Shown in pieces: positions 33,416 to 42,023 of a DNA stretch of 64,000 nucleotides. Positions within the stretch are counted from its first letter, which is position 1, and every line of letters starts with the position of its first letter. A program made the position numbers and the translations under genes. Source of the DNA: Natronococcus occultus SP4 (lineage in GTDB: Archaea; Halobacteriota; Halobacteria; Halobacteriales; Natrialbaceae). The DNA is taken from positions 611,001 to 675,000 of the forward strand of contig NC_019974.1 in NCBI RefSeq assembly GCF_000328685.1. The letters run 5' to 3'. The notes under the pieces were generated by a model. The model did not search any database and was not told the origin of the DNA. It was given only the letters and a program-made list of their open reading frames with translations.

Positions 33416-34131
33416 GTCAGATTGCCGTCTTCATCCCACTGACAAAATGGCGTCTCATCTCTCACGTAGAGTGCTTCAAAGCGTAACTCCTCATCAGAAG
33501 TAATCCACAGACCTTTCGTTGAAGCGTTTTCGTGGACGCGCCACGTTTCTTCGGTTGAGAGGTTCAATTCCGAGACTGCGAATTCTCCGGTATATTCTCC
33601 AAAATAGTCAGTATTGGAAACAGTAGTCTGACTCCTTGCTTCAATCTTGATCTGCTCATCTATGAGAACCGGGTCATCCAGCAATTTGCCTTCGCTATGT
33701 TCATGTTCGATCCGAATATCAATACTCACATCCTCCTTCAGTCGGTTCTTTACCGTCAGTTCTCTCCCTTCTCTGGGAAGCGTTTCCTCTACCTGAAGTT
33801 GACTCACTTCCCCGTCTTCTGTAACAGCAGGTTCGTAGTACGCACCACTGTCGGTAATATATGTCGTACCAATATCAATTAACTCCGGCAATAGTAGCTC
33901 GTCGGTGGTTTCGTATTTTCCCCCTTCAATCGCGGCAACCGTCTCTTCCTCAGCAGGCTCCGGCAACCGATTGACGGGTGCCCATTCGTGATCGCACACT
34001 TCATAATCGCTATACTTGACCTCATTATCACCGCTACTTGTGTTTCCACCATCCTGTTCATCATCGCTTAGACAACCAGCAACCACAGACGTTCCCAGAC
34101 CTATGCTGGCGAGGAGTTTCCGGCGTTTCAT
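33409..34131 (-). CDS. Predicted exported lipoprotein, unknown
   Basis: 240 residues. MKRRKLLASIGLGTSVVAGC has an N-terminal Arg pair (Tat-like), a hydrophobic core and a lipobox-like VAGC; lipid attachment at Cys20 is likely. After a short Ser/Asp/Gly linker the body is beta-rich (VKNRLKEDVSIDIRIEHEHS), a pattern shared by many haloarchaeal surface lipoproteins. Base composition is distinctly AT-rich compared with the surrounding chromosome, which suggests horizontal acquisition. Start is the ATG in a short AT-rich leader. Confidence 0.78.
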   Translation of the reverse strand: MKRRKLLASIGLGTSVVAGCLSDDEQDGGNTSSGDNEVKYSDYEVCDHEWAPVNRLPEPAEEETVAAIEGGKYETTDELLLPELIDIGTTYITDSGAYYEPAVTEDGEVSQLQVEETLPREGRELTVKNRLKEDVSIDIRIEHEHSEGKLLDDPVLIDEQIKIEARSQTTVSNTDYFGEYTGEFAVSELNLSTEETWRVHENASTKGLWITSDEELRFEALYVRDETPFCQWDEDGNLTW

Positions 34132-34591
34132 ATCAATAATCTTTCAACTACTGTGCAAGTACTTTCTGGTGTGATGATTTCTCAGTGCCTCACGTGTTCA
34201 GGATGAGGTCTGATACATTCGCGCTCTGTATTCAGCACGACTCTCTCTCTCTCTCTCAACATCTCGCCTTCCTGATGGAAGTATCCGCATTACGTACGCA
34301 CGCTCTACGTAACGATCCGACCGACTCAGATTCACGATCCAGAGTGAATAAAAAACCGGACTACCAACTACTGTTACTACCGGGGACTGATTGAGCCCAC
34401 CCACCTGCGTCTCCTCCCCACTCCATTTTCCGAGAGGAACGCTACTCGTGGGGTCGCGGCGGGAAGAAAACTCCGCGATGACCCGTCGAGAGAATCGTCT
34501 CTCACACCTCGGTTCATCACTGTACCACCCATTCGAGAACAGTGTGATTGGACCGCCGTCGTGCCATCTCTCTAGCTAGCAGACTCTATTC

Positions 34592-34604
34592 TATATTATA
34601 TACA
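34592..34604 (+). promoter_or_regulatory. Strong TATA-like tract without a following gene
   Basis: TATATTATATACA is one of the most TATA-like stretches in the window. A start site about 25 bp on would be near 34620, just ahead of two perfect hairpins and no clear ORF, so the product, if any, may be a non-coding RNA. Confidence 0.4.
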
Positions 34605-34619
34605 ATACATTTATTAAAG

Positions 34620-34815
34620 ATGCTGTGAAACCACAACCGAAGAGTACGTCGTCGTAGGATGACGCGGAGTACTGGTACTCCGCCACGAGAGTCGAAGATG
34701 CCCCTTCGCACACTTGTTCCGTTTTCCCGCCTTTCGCTCTTGGACAGTTGCTCTCAACTGTCCGCTCGATGGTTCACCCTTCCTTTCGATTGGACCAACA
34801 TGGAGGTACCTCCAC
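34620..34815 (+). ncRNA. Candidate structured RNA, unassigned
   Basis: Downstream of the TATA tract lie a hairpin with arms GCGGAGTAC/GTACTCCGC (34664-34672, 34675-34683), a hairpin with arms GGACAGTTG/CAACTGTCC and a CTCT loop (34742-34750, 34755-34763), and the palindrome GGAGGTACCTCC (34802-34813). All are perfectly paired. Ends are guesses. The family is unknown; a transposon end or terminator pair is an alternative explanation. Confidence 0.25.
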
Positions 34816-35260
34816 TCTTGTACCCGCCGGTATAGTCATGAACCGAAGTGCGTGCCGTGTTCCCAGTCATGAACTGAGGTGCACGCTTTGGACGAGAGGA
34901 CTCTGCAGAACTCTCAGGTCGGGAATCATGGGGACTCTGACTTCACGCGTAGAACGAGTCTCTCGTCGGATGATGCTATCGAATTCAATATGTTGTATAA
35001 TTGCTACTATCCTAATTATGAATATTGTTGTGGTCGAGCCTTCCTAAACAGAGGAAGAGTAAGTAACGCTGTGGAAGACATCGAGCGTAGCATCCGCAAG
35101 CAACCAACGGGAGCGAATGGCCTTTTTCATCGAAGTTTTTGCACCGAGTGGTTCCACGCTTCGCGCGGAATCCCGAGGCGGAAAAACTTCGGTTCGCATC
35201 TCTCCGTAACGATTCGCTGTCAGCAATTCTTGAGAACTGAGATCCGGAGACGGAACGGCG

Positions 35261-36040
35261 TTACTCGAGGACGCGATCGATCCCTCGCGCGGGGTAGCCG
35301 ACGACGGTCGTCGCGCCGGCCTCCCGCAGGGCGTCGGTCTGCTCGTTGACCTCTCGTTCGGTGCCGACCAGCGCGTAGTCGTCGACGGCCTTGAGCAGTA
35401 CCTCGCGTGCGCGCCCGGTAGCGCTCGCGTCGGTGGCGGCGTCCTCGGGGAGCGCGCGGGCGACGGGGCGTCGCCGGGCGACGTAGTCGCCGACGGCGTC
35501 GAGGACGGCGTCGTCGTCCTCGGCGAACACCGCGGGTGCGTAGACCGCGAGCTCGCCCTCGAAGCCGGCCGCCCGAAGCGCGCGCAGCTCGTGGGGGGTG
35601 GACCGCGAGAGCAGGTCGTACTGGGTCGCTCCGGTGGCCATCGCGATCCGTTCGACGCTTTCGGTGCCGACCCAGGCGTCGGGGTCGTCCTCGAGGGCGG
35701 CGCCCAGCCGGGGCGCGACCGCTCGCTCGCGTTCCTCGTCGGTGAGGTAGGCGGGGTGGCCGGCGACTAGCACGCGGCTCACGCTCGCGGGGAGTTCGGC
35801 AAGCAGTGAGTCGTCGCCGAGCGGATCGAAGCCGTCGGCCCGGACCGGGGTCGTCACGAGGACGTCGGCGTCGGCCGACAGCGACTCGAGGACGTGGGGC
35901 GCCGGGACGTGGTCCCGACCCTCGTAGTCGATCGCGAGCGTCTCGGCGGGGATCGATTCGGCTGCCGAGACCTCACATTCGGTGGGTTTCAGTGCGATGG
36001 CGTCCAGTCCGGCGCGGGCGACGGTGCTCGTGGTTAGCAT
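35261..36040 (-). CDS. Conserved haloarchaeal protein, DUF7388/luciferase-like
   Basis: 259 residues. No membrane segment or signal. It has Rossmann/TIM-like alternation and ends in ALVGTEREVNEQTDALREAGATTVVGYP, which resembles the closing segment of F420-dependent luciferase-like enzymes, where the C-terminal helix follows a GTPEEV-type loop. The rest, including the N-terminal third, does not match a luciferase clearly. Calling it luciferase-like is therefore tentative. Confidence 0.7.
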   Translation of the reverse strand: MLTTSTVARAGLDAIALKPTECEVSAAESIPAETLAIDYEGRDHVPAPHVLESLSADADVLVTTPVRADGFDPLGDDSLLAELPASVSRVLVAGHPAYLTDEERERAVAPRLGAALEDDPDAWVGTESVERIAMATGATQYDLLSRSTPHELRALRAAGFEGELAVYAPAVFAEDDDAVLDAVGDYVARRRPVARALPEDAATDASATGRAREVLLKAVDDYALVGTEREVNEQTDALREAGATTVVGYPARGIDRVLE

Positions 36041-36166
36041 TGGAACGTACTTCGCGCGACGAAAAGACGGCTACGATCGGTGCGGAACTCGATCACTCGT
36101 CTGCGCGATCATGGCCGTTCTGGGTGGGCCGCGAGCAAAAAGCTGACGTTCCGCGCAGGGCTTTCC

Positions 36167-36757
36167 TCACGGCGTCGAGCGGTCGATCCGCTCGGGGGCC
36201 TCGAACTCGGTGGTCAGCTCGAGCAGCTGGACAAGCATCCGTCCCGTCGCCCCCCAGACGGTGTAGCCGTCGACGTGGAAGTAGTGGATGACGATGTCGC
36301 CATAGTAGGGGTGCTCGCGGCGCTCGCACTCGTAGTTTTCGGGGTCGAGAAACCCCGACAGCGGGAGGACGACGATTTCGGCGACCTCGACCCCGTCGCG
36401 CTCGTACTCCCGGTCGGGGACCCGGGTGACGAAGGGGGTGACGGCGTACTCCGAGATCGTCCGGATGTCGTCGAGCTGGCCGACGACCTCGGTCTCGTCG
36501 GGCTCGAGCCCGATCTCCTCGTTGGCCTCCCGGAGCGCCGTCGCGAGGATCGACTCGTCTTCGGGTTCGGCACCGCCACCGGGGAAGCTCATCTGTCCAG
36601 GGTGGTTGCCCAGGTCGTCCGATCGGCGGGTAAACAGCAGGTAGTCCTCGTCGGCGCGCTCGATGACGGGAGCGACGACGGCCGCGTCGTGTTCCTGGTC
36701 GTCGATCCCGACGGGCGGGTGATCCGCGATCGGCGCGAGGTTCAGTCTCGGTCCCAT
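36167..36757 (-). CDS. Nudix hydrolase, CoA-pyrophosphatase-like
   Basis: 196 residues. The Nudix box is GGAEPEDESILATALREANEEIGL (about 61-84), with Glu residues of REANEE binding the metal. Directly before it, LLFTRRSDDLGNHPGQMSFPGG is the extended motif of the CoA/NADH pyrophosphatase subfamily (NUDT7-like). It probably cleaves CoA to 3',5'-ADP and phosphopantetheine. The start ATG at 36755-36757 gives MGPRLNLAPIADHPP. It follows an unknown gene by 4 bp. Confidence 0.88.
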   Translation of the reverse strand: MGPRLNLAPIADHPPVGIDDQEHDAAVVAPVIERADEDYLLFTRRSDDLGNHPGQMSFPGGGAEPEDESILATALREANEEIGLEPDETEVVGQLDDIRTISEYAVTPFVTRVPDREYERDGVEVAEIVVLPLSGFLDPENYECERREHPYYGDIVIHYFHVDGYTVWGATGRMLVQLLELTTEFEAPERIDRSTP

Positions 36758-36761
36758 CTGA

Positions 36762-37259
36762 TCACTCGAGGACGTCCTCCAGGCGCGCGCGTTCGTCGGC
36801 GAGCTCGACGGGCGCCCAGGTTTCGACGTCGTAGCTCGCGTCGAGCAGCGTCTCGATACGGTCGTGGTCGCTGTCGGCGATCGCCTCCTCGGCCGTCGCG
36901 ACGAACGACTCGCGGACCGTCTCCCCGAGGGCCTCGCGGTCGAACCGCCTGGGTTCGATATCGAGGATGTGGGGGACGTCCTCGGCGCCGTCGGGGACGG
37001 TCGGAAACGCGGTCGGGCCGGCGACCAGCAGCTCCTCGCCGGGCTCGACCCCGTCGGGAGCCGATCCTGCAGGAGGCTCGTAGGCGACGAGAGAGAACGA
37101 CTCGAGGGCTCGATCGATCCGCGCCTCGAGGACGTCGGGATCGACCTCGCTGCCGCCGTCGCGAAACGCCGCCTCGGCGAGGGCCCGGTCCAGCTCGGCC
37201 CGGGTGAGCCCGCCGAAGAGGTCGACGACGCCAGCGAGTTCGTCGGCGGTCGCGTTCAT
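36762..37259 (-). CDS. Conserved haloarchaeal protein of unknown function (DUF7109-like)
   Basis: 165 residues, soluble and strongly acidic. MNATADELAGVVDLFGGLTRAELDRALAEAAFR is a helical N-terminus resembling a small regulatory or structural module; the middle EPGEELLVAGPTAFPTVPDG and DIEPRRFDREALGETVRES are typical of the group. It precedes the Nudix gene by 4 bp on the same strand and is likely co-transcribed, but no function can be inferred. Confidence 0.72.
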   Translation of the reverse strand: MNATADELAGVVDLFGGLTRAELDRALAEAAFRDGGSEVDPDVLEARIDRALESFSLVAYEPPAGSAPDGVEPGEELLVAGPTAFPTVPDGAEDVPHILDIEPRRFDREALGETVRESFVATAEEAIADSDHDRIETLLDASYDVETWAPVELADERARLEDVLE

Positions 37260-37299
37260 ACGCCGTCCAACGGACGGTACGCTGATAAAGGTTGAGAGG

Positions 37300-38427
37300 T
37301 CAGTCGCCGCCCGCGGAGCCGATACGGGGTTCGAGCCACGGTCGAGCCCGTTCGCGGACGAACTCGGGATCGATCGGAGCGTCGCGCCACCGGGGGAGTC
37401 GGCGGTCGGGGCCGGGCGGAGCGATCGCCTCGGCGTAGCGATCGAGCTGGTCGCGCTCGCCCTCGGGGTCGTACGCGAGCCCGTTGAACGCCGCGTCGGC
37501 CCGGTACTGGGAGATCAGCGCCCGACCCGTCTCCCGGTAGCGCGCTGGCAGGGTCTCGTAATCGGGATCGACCCCACCCGCCTCGAGGACGCGAAGCAGC
37601 TCCGCGCCGACCGTGTGGCTCATCCCTTCGAGTCCCGCCTCGCCGGCGACGGCACGGTGGTCGTGCTCGTGGACGCCGAGGTCGACCTGGGCGGTTCCCT
37701 CGAAGCCGGCGTGCTCGAAGGCGTCGCCGAGGGTCCCGACCTCGAGACCCCAGGTACGGGGCGGGCGAAGCTCGCGGGCCAGCTCGGCGGTCATCGCGAA
37801 CTCGCCGGCCAGCGCGTACCGGAAGGCGCCGCAGTACTCGAGGATCGGCTCGTCGTGGCGCGCCGCGAGCGTCCGGACCAGCGGCTCGTAGAACAGCCGG
37901 AACAGGCGGCCGTAGAGCCGACCCCGCTCGACGCGCGCGTAGTACCCCTTCGAGAAGGCGAAGTCCATCGTCAGGGGCGCGAGCAGGCGACGGACGTGGT
38001 CGGCCCCGTAGCTTCGGGCGTCAGCGTCGTGGACGACGACGTAGTCGCCGGCCTCGGCAGCGGGGCCGAGCGCGAGCCAGACGTCCCGCCCTTTCCCCGT
38101 CTCGCCCTCGAGGCCGACGGCCGCGAGCCCGTCCTCGAACGTCGGCGCGTTACACCACAGCACCTCGATCGGCAGGGCAAACGACTCGAGCCACTCGCGA
38201 AAGGGACCGATCCGTTCGGACGAGGCCCGGACCGGGACGACGACCGCTGCGGGATCGAGCGCTTCGAGCTCGCCGAGGACGCGGGCCGCGGCGGGGCTCT
38301 CGTGTTCCCGGTCGGTCATCGGGACGACGACGGCCGTCTCGGCGACGGGGTCGTCCCCGAGGCCGTCGGGAAGTCCCGCGTCACCGAGATCGTGGAGCGT
38401 CGTGATCCGCTCCTGGACGTACTCCAT
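37300..38427 (-). CDS. GpgS-like glycosyltransferase (glucosyl-3-phosphoglycerate synthase family)
   Basis: 375 residues. The GT-A core shows TAVVVPMTDREHES, GKGRDVWLALGPAAEAGDYVVVHDADAR (DXD-like Asp-Ala-Asp), FAFSKGYYAR, LRPPRTWGLEVGTLGDAF and AQVDLGVHEHDHRA. The block order matches glucosyl-3-phosphoglycerate synthase (GT81), which builds the solute glucosylglycerate from a sugar nucleotide and 3-phosphoglycerate. Mannosyl-transfer is also possible. No cognate phosphatase is adjacent. The ATG at 38425-38427 starts the conserved sequence. Confidence 0.78.
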   Translation of the reverse strand: MEYVQERITTLHDLGDAGLPDGLGDDPVAETAVVVPMTDREHESPAAARVLGELEALDPAAVVVPVRASSERIGPFREWLESFALPIEVLWCNAPTFEDGLAAVGLEGETGKGRDVWLALGPAAEAGDYVVVHDADARSYGADHVRRLLAPLTMDFAFSKGYYARVERGRLYGRLFRLFYEPLVRTLAARHDEPILEYCGAFRYALAGEFAMTAELARELRPPRTWGLEVGTLGDAFEHAGFEGTAQVDLGVHEHDHRAVAGEAGLEGMSHTVGAELLRVLEAGGVDPDYETLPARYRETGRALISQYRADAAFNGLAYDPEGERDQLDRYAEAIAPPGPDRRLPRWRDAPIDPEFVRERARPWLEPRIGSAGGD

Positions 38428-38556
38428 CGATCAACTGTTGGAGCGAACCGATAAAACGGCCACGACTCCGGCGAGCCGGGCGCGGGCTCCCGTCGGGCCC
38501 ACGGGCCGGCGCGAGCACCGCGTACCCTTTTGTCGGCCTCGGTCCCAGTGTGGCCC

Positions 38557-38724
38557 GTGACCGACGCGCTCGTCGACCGACTCGAGGACGACCCCGACGG
38601 AGCGCCGCGGATCGTCTCCCCGCCCGACGGGAGCGTCGACTACTGCTACCAGGTCGCGGGACGCGAGGGCGAGCGCTTCGAGTCCGGGGCGGCGCTGGCG
38701 GCGTTTCTGCGCGAGCGGGACTGA
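38557..38724 (+). CDS. Small conserved haloarchaeal protein
   Basis: 55 residues beginning at GTG (VTDALVDRLEDDPDG), with acidic character and a GRxGERFESGAALAAFLRE end. A TTG upstream would extend it by nine codons; I prefer the GTG. It has no motif I can name. Its composition is like its neighbours, and the short protein is likely real. Confidence 0.55.
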   Translation: MTDALVDRLEDDPDGAPRIVSPPDGSVDYCYQVAGREGERFESGAALAAFLRERD

Positions 38725-38729
38725 CCGCA

Positions 38730-39917
38730 CTACCGCCACTTGCCGGCCATCGCCGCGAACAGCCGCTCGTCGAACCCCTCCCGCCCGCTGCCGTCCTCGG
38801 TCTCGATCGCCTGGAGGTGGTCGACCGGAATCTGACCCCCGCCCATCCTGGCGTGGCCGCCGGCGTTGGCCATCGGAACGTCGCTGACGGCGTGGCGAAG
38901 CGTCTCGCCCATGTGGACCCGATCGTCGCGGGACCGACCCGAGACGTGGATCGTCCCGTCGTACTCGCCGTAGACGGCGACCGCGGTGACCCCTTCGAGC
39001 TGGAGCAGCTCGTCGGCGGCCTGGGAGATCGCGTCGACGTTGTCGACCGCGCCGACGTCGCAGACGGCGAAGGAGCCCTCGACCCGGCGCTCGGTGATCG
39101 CGCGGGCCTTCGTCTTGAGGACGTCGTCGCTGACCTGGGGGTTGGCGATCCGATCGAGGACGTCCTCGTCGATCCCATCGTAGAGGTATCCGCAGGCGTC
39201 GAACTCGGCCCACGAGCAACCGCGGGTCAGCCGGTTCGTATCCGACTGGATACCGTAGAGCAGCCCCGTCGCCAGCGCGGGCGAGAGCGCTGGTCCGGCC
39301 TCGCGTTCGGTCTCGCCGGCGAGGACGTCCAGTTCCTCGAAGTACTCGGCGACGATCGTCGAGGCCGCGCCGTAGTCGGTCCGGACGTCGGTGAACTCGG
39401 TTCCGGTGCCGTTCCCGGGATGGTGGTCGACGACGGCGACGGGTTCGACGAGCTGGGCTCCCGTGAACCCGCGTGGCGTGTTGTGATCGACGAGGACGAC
39501 GGCGTCTGCAGCAAGCTCCGAGGCCGCCTCGACTCGCTCGAGGTCGAGTTCGAGAACGGTCCGAAACGCGCGGTTCTCCTGGTGGCGGATCTCCCCGGGG
39601 AACTGCAGGGTCGGATCGGTGCCGACCGACGAGGCGATCTCGGCGATCCCCATCGCACACGCCATCGCGTCGGGGTCGGGGTTGGGGTGTAACAGCACCG
39701 CGACCTCGTCGTAGCTCTCGAGCAGGTTCCGGAGCCGCACGCCGGGCGGTCGGCGAACCCAGCGAAAGAGCCACCAGCCGGCGACGGCGACGCCACAGAC
39801 CGCAAGGACGAGTAGCGAGACCGCGAGCGGATCGAGCGATCGAACCGCCTCCGCGACGGGGTCGAGCGCGAGGACGGCGTCCCCGAACCCGTCGCCGTCG
39901 GCGCCTCGGCGTCGCAT
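38730..39917 (-). CDS. Membrane-anchored DHH/DHHA1 phosphoesterase
   Basis: 395 residues. One membrane helix (about 31-52), then the DHH domain with HPNPDPDAMACAMGIAEIA, VLVDHNTPRG and VDHHPGN, and a DHHA1 domain ending GGHARMGGGQIP. The metal-binding Asp/His set is complete, so catalysis is likely. DHH-DHHA1 proteins include RecJ-like nucleases, nanoRNases and c-di-AMP phosphodiesterases (GdpP is membrane-anchored). I start at ATG 39915-39917; an ATG five codons upstream is possible. Confidence 0.87.
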   Translation of the reverse strand: MRRRGADGDGFGDAVLALDPVAEAVRSLDPLAVSLLVLAVCGVAVAGWWLFRWVRRPPGVRLRNLLESYDEVAVLLHPNPDPDAMACAMGIAEIASSVGTDPTLQFPGEIRHQENRAFRTVLELDLERVEAASELAADAVVLVDHNTPRGFTGAQLVEPVAVVDHHPGNGTGTEFTDVRTDYGAASTIVAEYFEELDVLAGETEREAGPALSPALATGLLYGIQSDTNRLTRGCSWAEFDACGYLYDGIDEDVLDRIANPQVSDDVLKTKARAITERRVEGSFAVCDVGAVDNVDAISQAADELLQLEGVTAVAVYGEYDGTIHVSGRSRDDRVHMGETLRHAVSDVPMANAGGHARMGGGQIPVDHLQAIETEDGSGREGFDERLFAAMAGKWR

Positions 39918-39979
39918 ATCGCACCATTCCATCGGACCCCCAAGAACTTTCGCCCCGAACCCCCTCCCGTAGCCGGCCC

Positions 39980-40864
39980 CTACTCGCGGGCGGCGAGGAC
40001 CTCGCGGTACCCCTCCCGGAAGGTCGGGTACGCCAACTCGTATCCCAGCTCCCGGAGCTTCGCGTTCGAGCAGCGCTTGCTCGTCAGGATCCGGCGGCGC
40101 GCCGTCTCGGAGAGCTCGTCGTCCTCGAGTCGCTCCGCTTTCGTCCGCTTGGGCGGTCGCTCGACCCCGGCCTCGTCGGCCAGCCAGTCGGCGAACGCCC
40201 ACTTCTCGACGGGCTCGTCGTCGACGACCTGAACGATCTCGCCGCGGGCGAGGTCGTCCTCGAGCAGGTAGCGGACGGCGCCGGCGGCGTCGTCGCGGTG
40301 GATCATGTTCAGATAGCCCGCCGTAACCGGCCCCTCGAGGTAGCGATCGAGTCGGTAGCGGTCCGGGCCGTACAGTCCCGCGTAGCGCGCGACGGTGCCG
40401 TCGAACCCGTACTCCGCCGGGAGCTCGCGGGCGACCCGTTCGGCCTCGGCCAGCACCTCGGTCTTTGCGGTCGTTGGCTCGATCCGCGTCGACTCGTCGA
40501 CCCAGTCGCCGTCGTGGTCGCCGTAGACGCCCGTCGAGGACGTGTAGATCACTCGGTCGGGCGCGTCCTCGCGCTCGCCGAACGCCGCGATCGCCGTCTC
40601 GAGCCCCTCGACGTAGATCTCGCGGGCGGCCTCCGCGTCGCGACCGCCGCTGCTGGCCGCGAAGACGATCGCGTCGACGTCGGGGACCGCCTCGAGCTCG
40701 CTCGGGTCGGTGAGGTCGGCCCGGACCGCGTCGATGCCGTCGTCCTCGAGCCGTTCGATACCGTCCTCGGAGCGACGCACCCCGATCGCCTCGTGCCCGC
40801 GCTCGAGGAGCTGGCGGCCCAGTTCGCGACCGACGTAGCCACAGCCGAGAATCGCAACTCGCAT
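39980..40864 (-). CDS. NAD-dependent epimerase/dehydratase (extended SDR)
   Basis: 294 residues. N-terminal GxxGxxG is MRVAILGCGYVGRELGRQLLE; DAIVFAAS and the catalytic-type SSTGVYG with YGFDGTVARYAGLYGP follow. It lacks a typical YxxxK in the exact spacing, as several atypical SDRs (e.g. YeeZ-like) do. Such proteins act on nucleotide-sugar or lipid-derived substrates; none is identified. The start ATG 40862-40864 is fixed by the dinucleotide-binding motif. Confidence 0.83.
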   Translation of the reverse strand: MRVAILGCGYVGRELGRQLLERGHEAIGVRRSEDGIERLEDDGIDAVRADLTDPSELEAVPDVDAIVFAASSGGRDAEAAREIYVEGLETAIAAFGEREDAPDRVIYTSSTGVYGDHDGDWVDESTRIEPTTAKTEVLAEAERVARELPAEYGFDGTVARYAGLYGPDRYRLDRYLEGPVTAGYLNMIHRDDAAGAVRYLLEDDLARGEIVQVVDDEPVEKWAFADWLADEAGVERPPKRTKAERLEDDELSETARRRILTSKRCSNAKLRELGYELAYPTFREGYREVLAARE

Positions 40865-41018
40865 ACTCCGTCTCGGGGCCGGGCGCCCATAACCGCACCG
40901 ACGGCACCGGGGCGCGTGGCCCGATCGGGAACCTCGAACGACGACCGCCGAAGCTCCGGATGCGATCGGGAACCCGGCGTCGGAGAGAACCTATCCCGCT
41001 CGAGGTCGAAAAGCGGGT

Positions 41019-41669
41019 ATGAGCTTCATCGTCGAGTTCGAGCTCTCGACGCCGGTCCTTCGGGAAACGGCGACCGCGAGCGCGAAACTCGTCATCGAGC
41101 AGGTGTACCGCTCGGAGGACGGCGCCACGAAACTCGTCTTCTGGGCCCACGGGGACGACCCCGAACCGATCGAGGCGGCCCTCGAGGACGACCGCACCGT
41201 CGCCGACTCCTCGCTGCTCGAGGTGCTGTCCGAGCGCCGGCTCTACAGCGCGGCGCTGAGCGACTGGGGAGCCGACCTGCTGATCTACCCCGAGGCCGCG
41301 GTCAACGATATCACCTTCCGCGACATTACCGTTGCTGGGGATGGGGAGACGCGGATCCGCGCCCGCGTCCCCTCCCGGGAGGCCCTCCAGGACTACCGCG
41401 AGAGCTGCCGGGAGCGAGATATTCCGTTCCGGCTGCAGCGGATCTTCGAGGAGTCCGACAGTGGTCGGGACTACTACGGCGTCTCCGAACGCCAGTGCGA
41501 AGCGCTGCTGACTGCCCTCGAGGACGGCTACTTCGACGTGCCCCGGGAGACGACGCTGGCGGCGGTCGCCGAGGAGCTCGACATCTCCGACCAGGCGCTG
41601 TCGGCACGGCTCCGGCGGGGGCAGGCGACGCTGCTCCGGAACACGCTCGTGACTGCCGACCCCACTTGA
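41019..41669 (+). CDS. Bacterio-opsin-activator-type HTH regulator
   Basis: 216 residues. An N-terminal ligand-type domain (1-155) and a C-terminal HTH_10 domain: VSERQCEALLTALEDGYFDVPRETTLAAVAEELDISDQALSARLRRGQATLLRNTL. This is the bat/HTH_10 layout, in which the DNA-binding helix sits in SDQALSARLRRG. Family members regulate light- or redox-responsive and metabolic genes. Targets unknown. A paralogue is at 48.5 kb. Confidence 0.88.
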   Translation: MSFIVEFELSTPVLRETATASAKLVIEQVYRSEDGATKLVFWAHGDDPEPIEAALEDDRTVADSSLLEVLSERRLYSAALSDWGADLLIYPEAAVNDITFRDITVAGDGETRIRARVPSREALQDYRESCRERDIPFRLQRIFEESDSGRDYYGVSERQCEALLTALEDGYFDVPRETTLAAVAEELDISDQALSARLRRGQATLLRNTLVTADPT

Positions 41670-41723
41670 AACGTTGGCGCTCCAATCAGTGCCGTTTCAC
41701 CGCTCCCGACGATACGGGAAGGT

Positions 41724-42020
41724 ATGAGTTCGATGACAGCATCCGAGGAGACGAACCAGACACCGACGACCTACCAGGCCGACCCCGACCAGTCGCTCAG
41801 CCAGGCGGTCCTCGAGGCCGTCGGCGAGGCCACCGGCATCGACCAGCTCGAGCTGGCCGACGAGTACGGCCCGCTGTATCACGCGATCGATCCCTCGGCG
41901 CTGGACGCGTTGTTCCACGACCGTGCCGAGACCGACCGTCCAGTCGGCTCGGTAACCTTCGAGTACGCCGGCTACCTGGTCTCGGTCGACCGAACCGGAC
42001 AGGTAACGCTGACGTCCTAA
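41724..42020 (+). CDS. HalOD1 output-domain protein
   Basis: 98-residue stand-alone HalOD1. After a Thr/Gln-rich N-terminus come SLSQAVLEAVGEATGIDQLE, IDPSALDALFHD and GSVTFEYAGYLVSVDRTGQVTL, matching the domain. An alternative ATG three codons later is possible. It follows the HTH regulator by 54 bp on the same strand and could be co-regulated. No catalytic role is known. Confidence 0.82.
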   Translation: MSSMTASEETNQTPTTYQADPDQSLSQAVLEAVGEATGIDQLELADEYGPLYHAIDPSALDALFHDRAETDRPVGSVTFEYAGYLVSVDRTGQVTLTS

Positions 42021-42023
42021 CCG

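Larger units (their letters stand above)
34132..35260. other. AT-rich gene-poor island with TATA box, hairpins and repeats
   Basis: 1.1 kb without a convincing gene. It contains a CT microsatellite (about 34240-34257), a strong TATA-like tract (34592-34604), hairpins at 34664-34683 and 34742-34763, a perfect palindrome GGAGGTACCTCC at 34802-34813, and an imperfect 22-bp direct repeat (34834 and 34865, AGTCATGAAC core). Short open frames such as 34748-35047 have non-haloarchaeal composition. The stretch may be a decayed mobile element; I found no transposase remains. Confidence 0.6.

Noticed and set aside
34240-34257. CT microsatellite, possible regulatory phase-variation tract
   Set aside because: It lies in a gap without an adjacent start codon, so a phase-variation role cannot be supported.
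34748-35047. 99-codon open frame in the AT-rich island
   Set aside because: Cys/Arg/Ser-rich and not acidic, spans the hairpin and direct repeats, no usable domain. More likely non-coding.
36080-37207. Plus-strand open frame of about 375 codons opposite the Nudix and DUF7109-like genes
   Set aside because: The minus strand has a full Nudix box and the CoA-pyrophosphatase motif; this frame turns Arg-rich and lacks domains.
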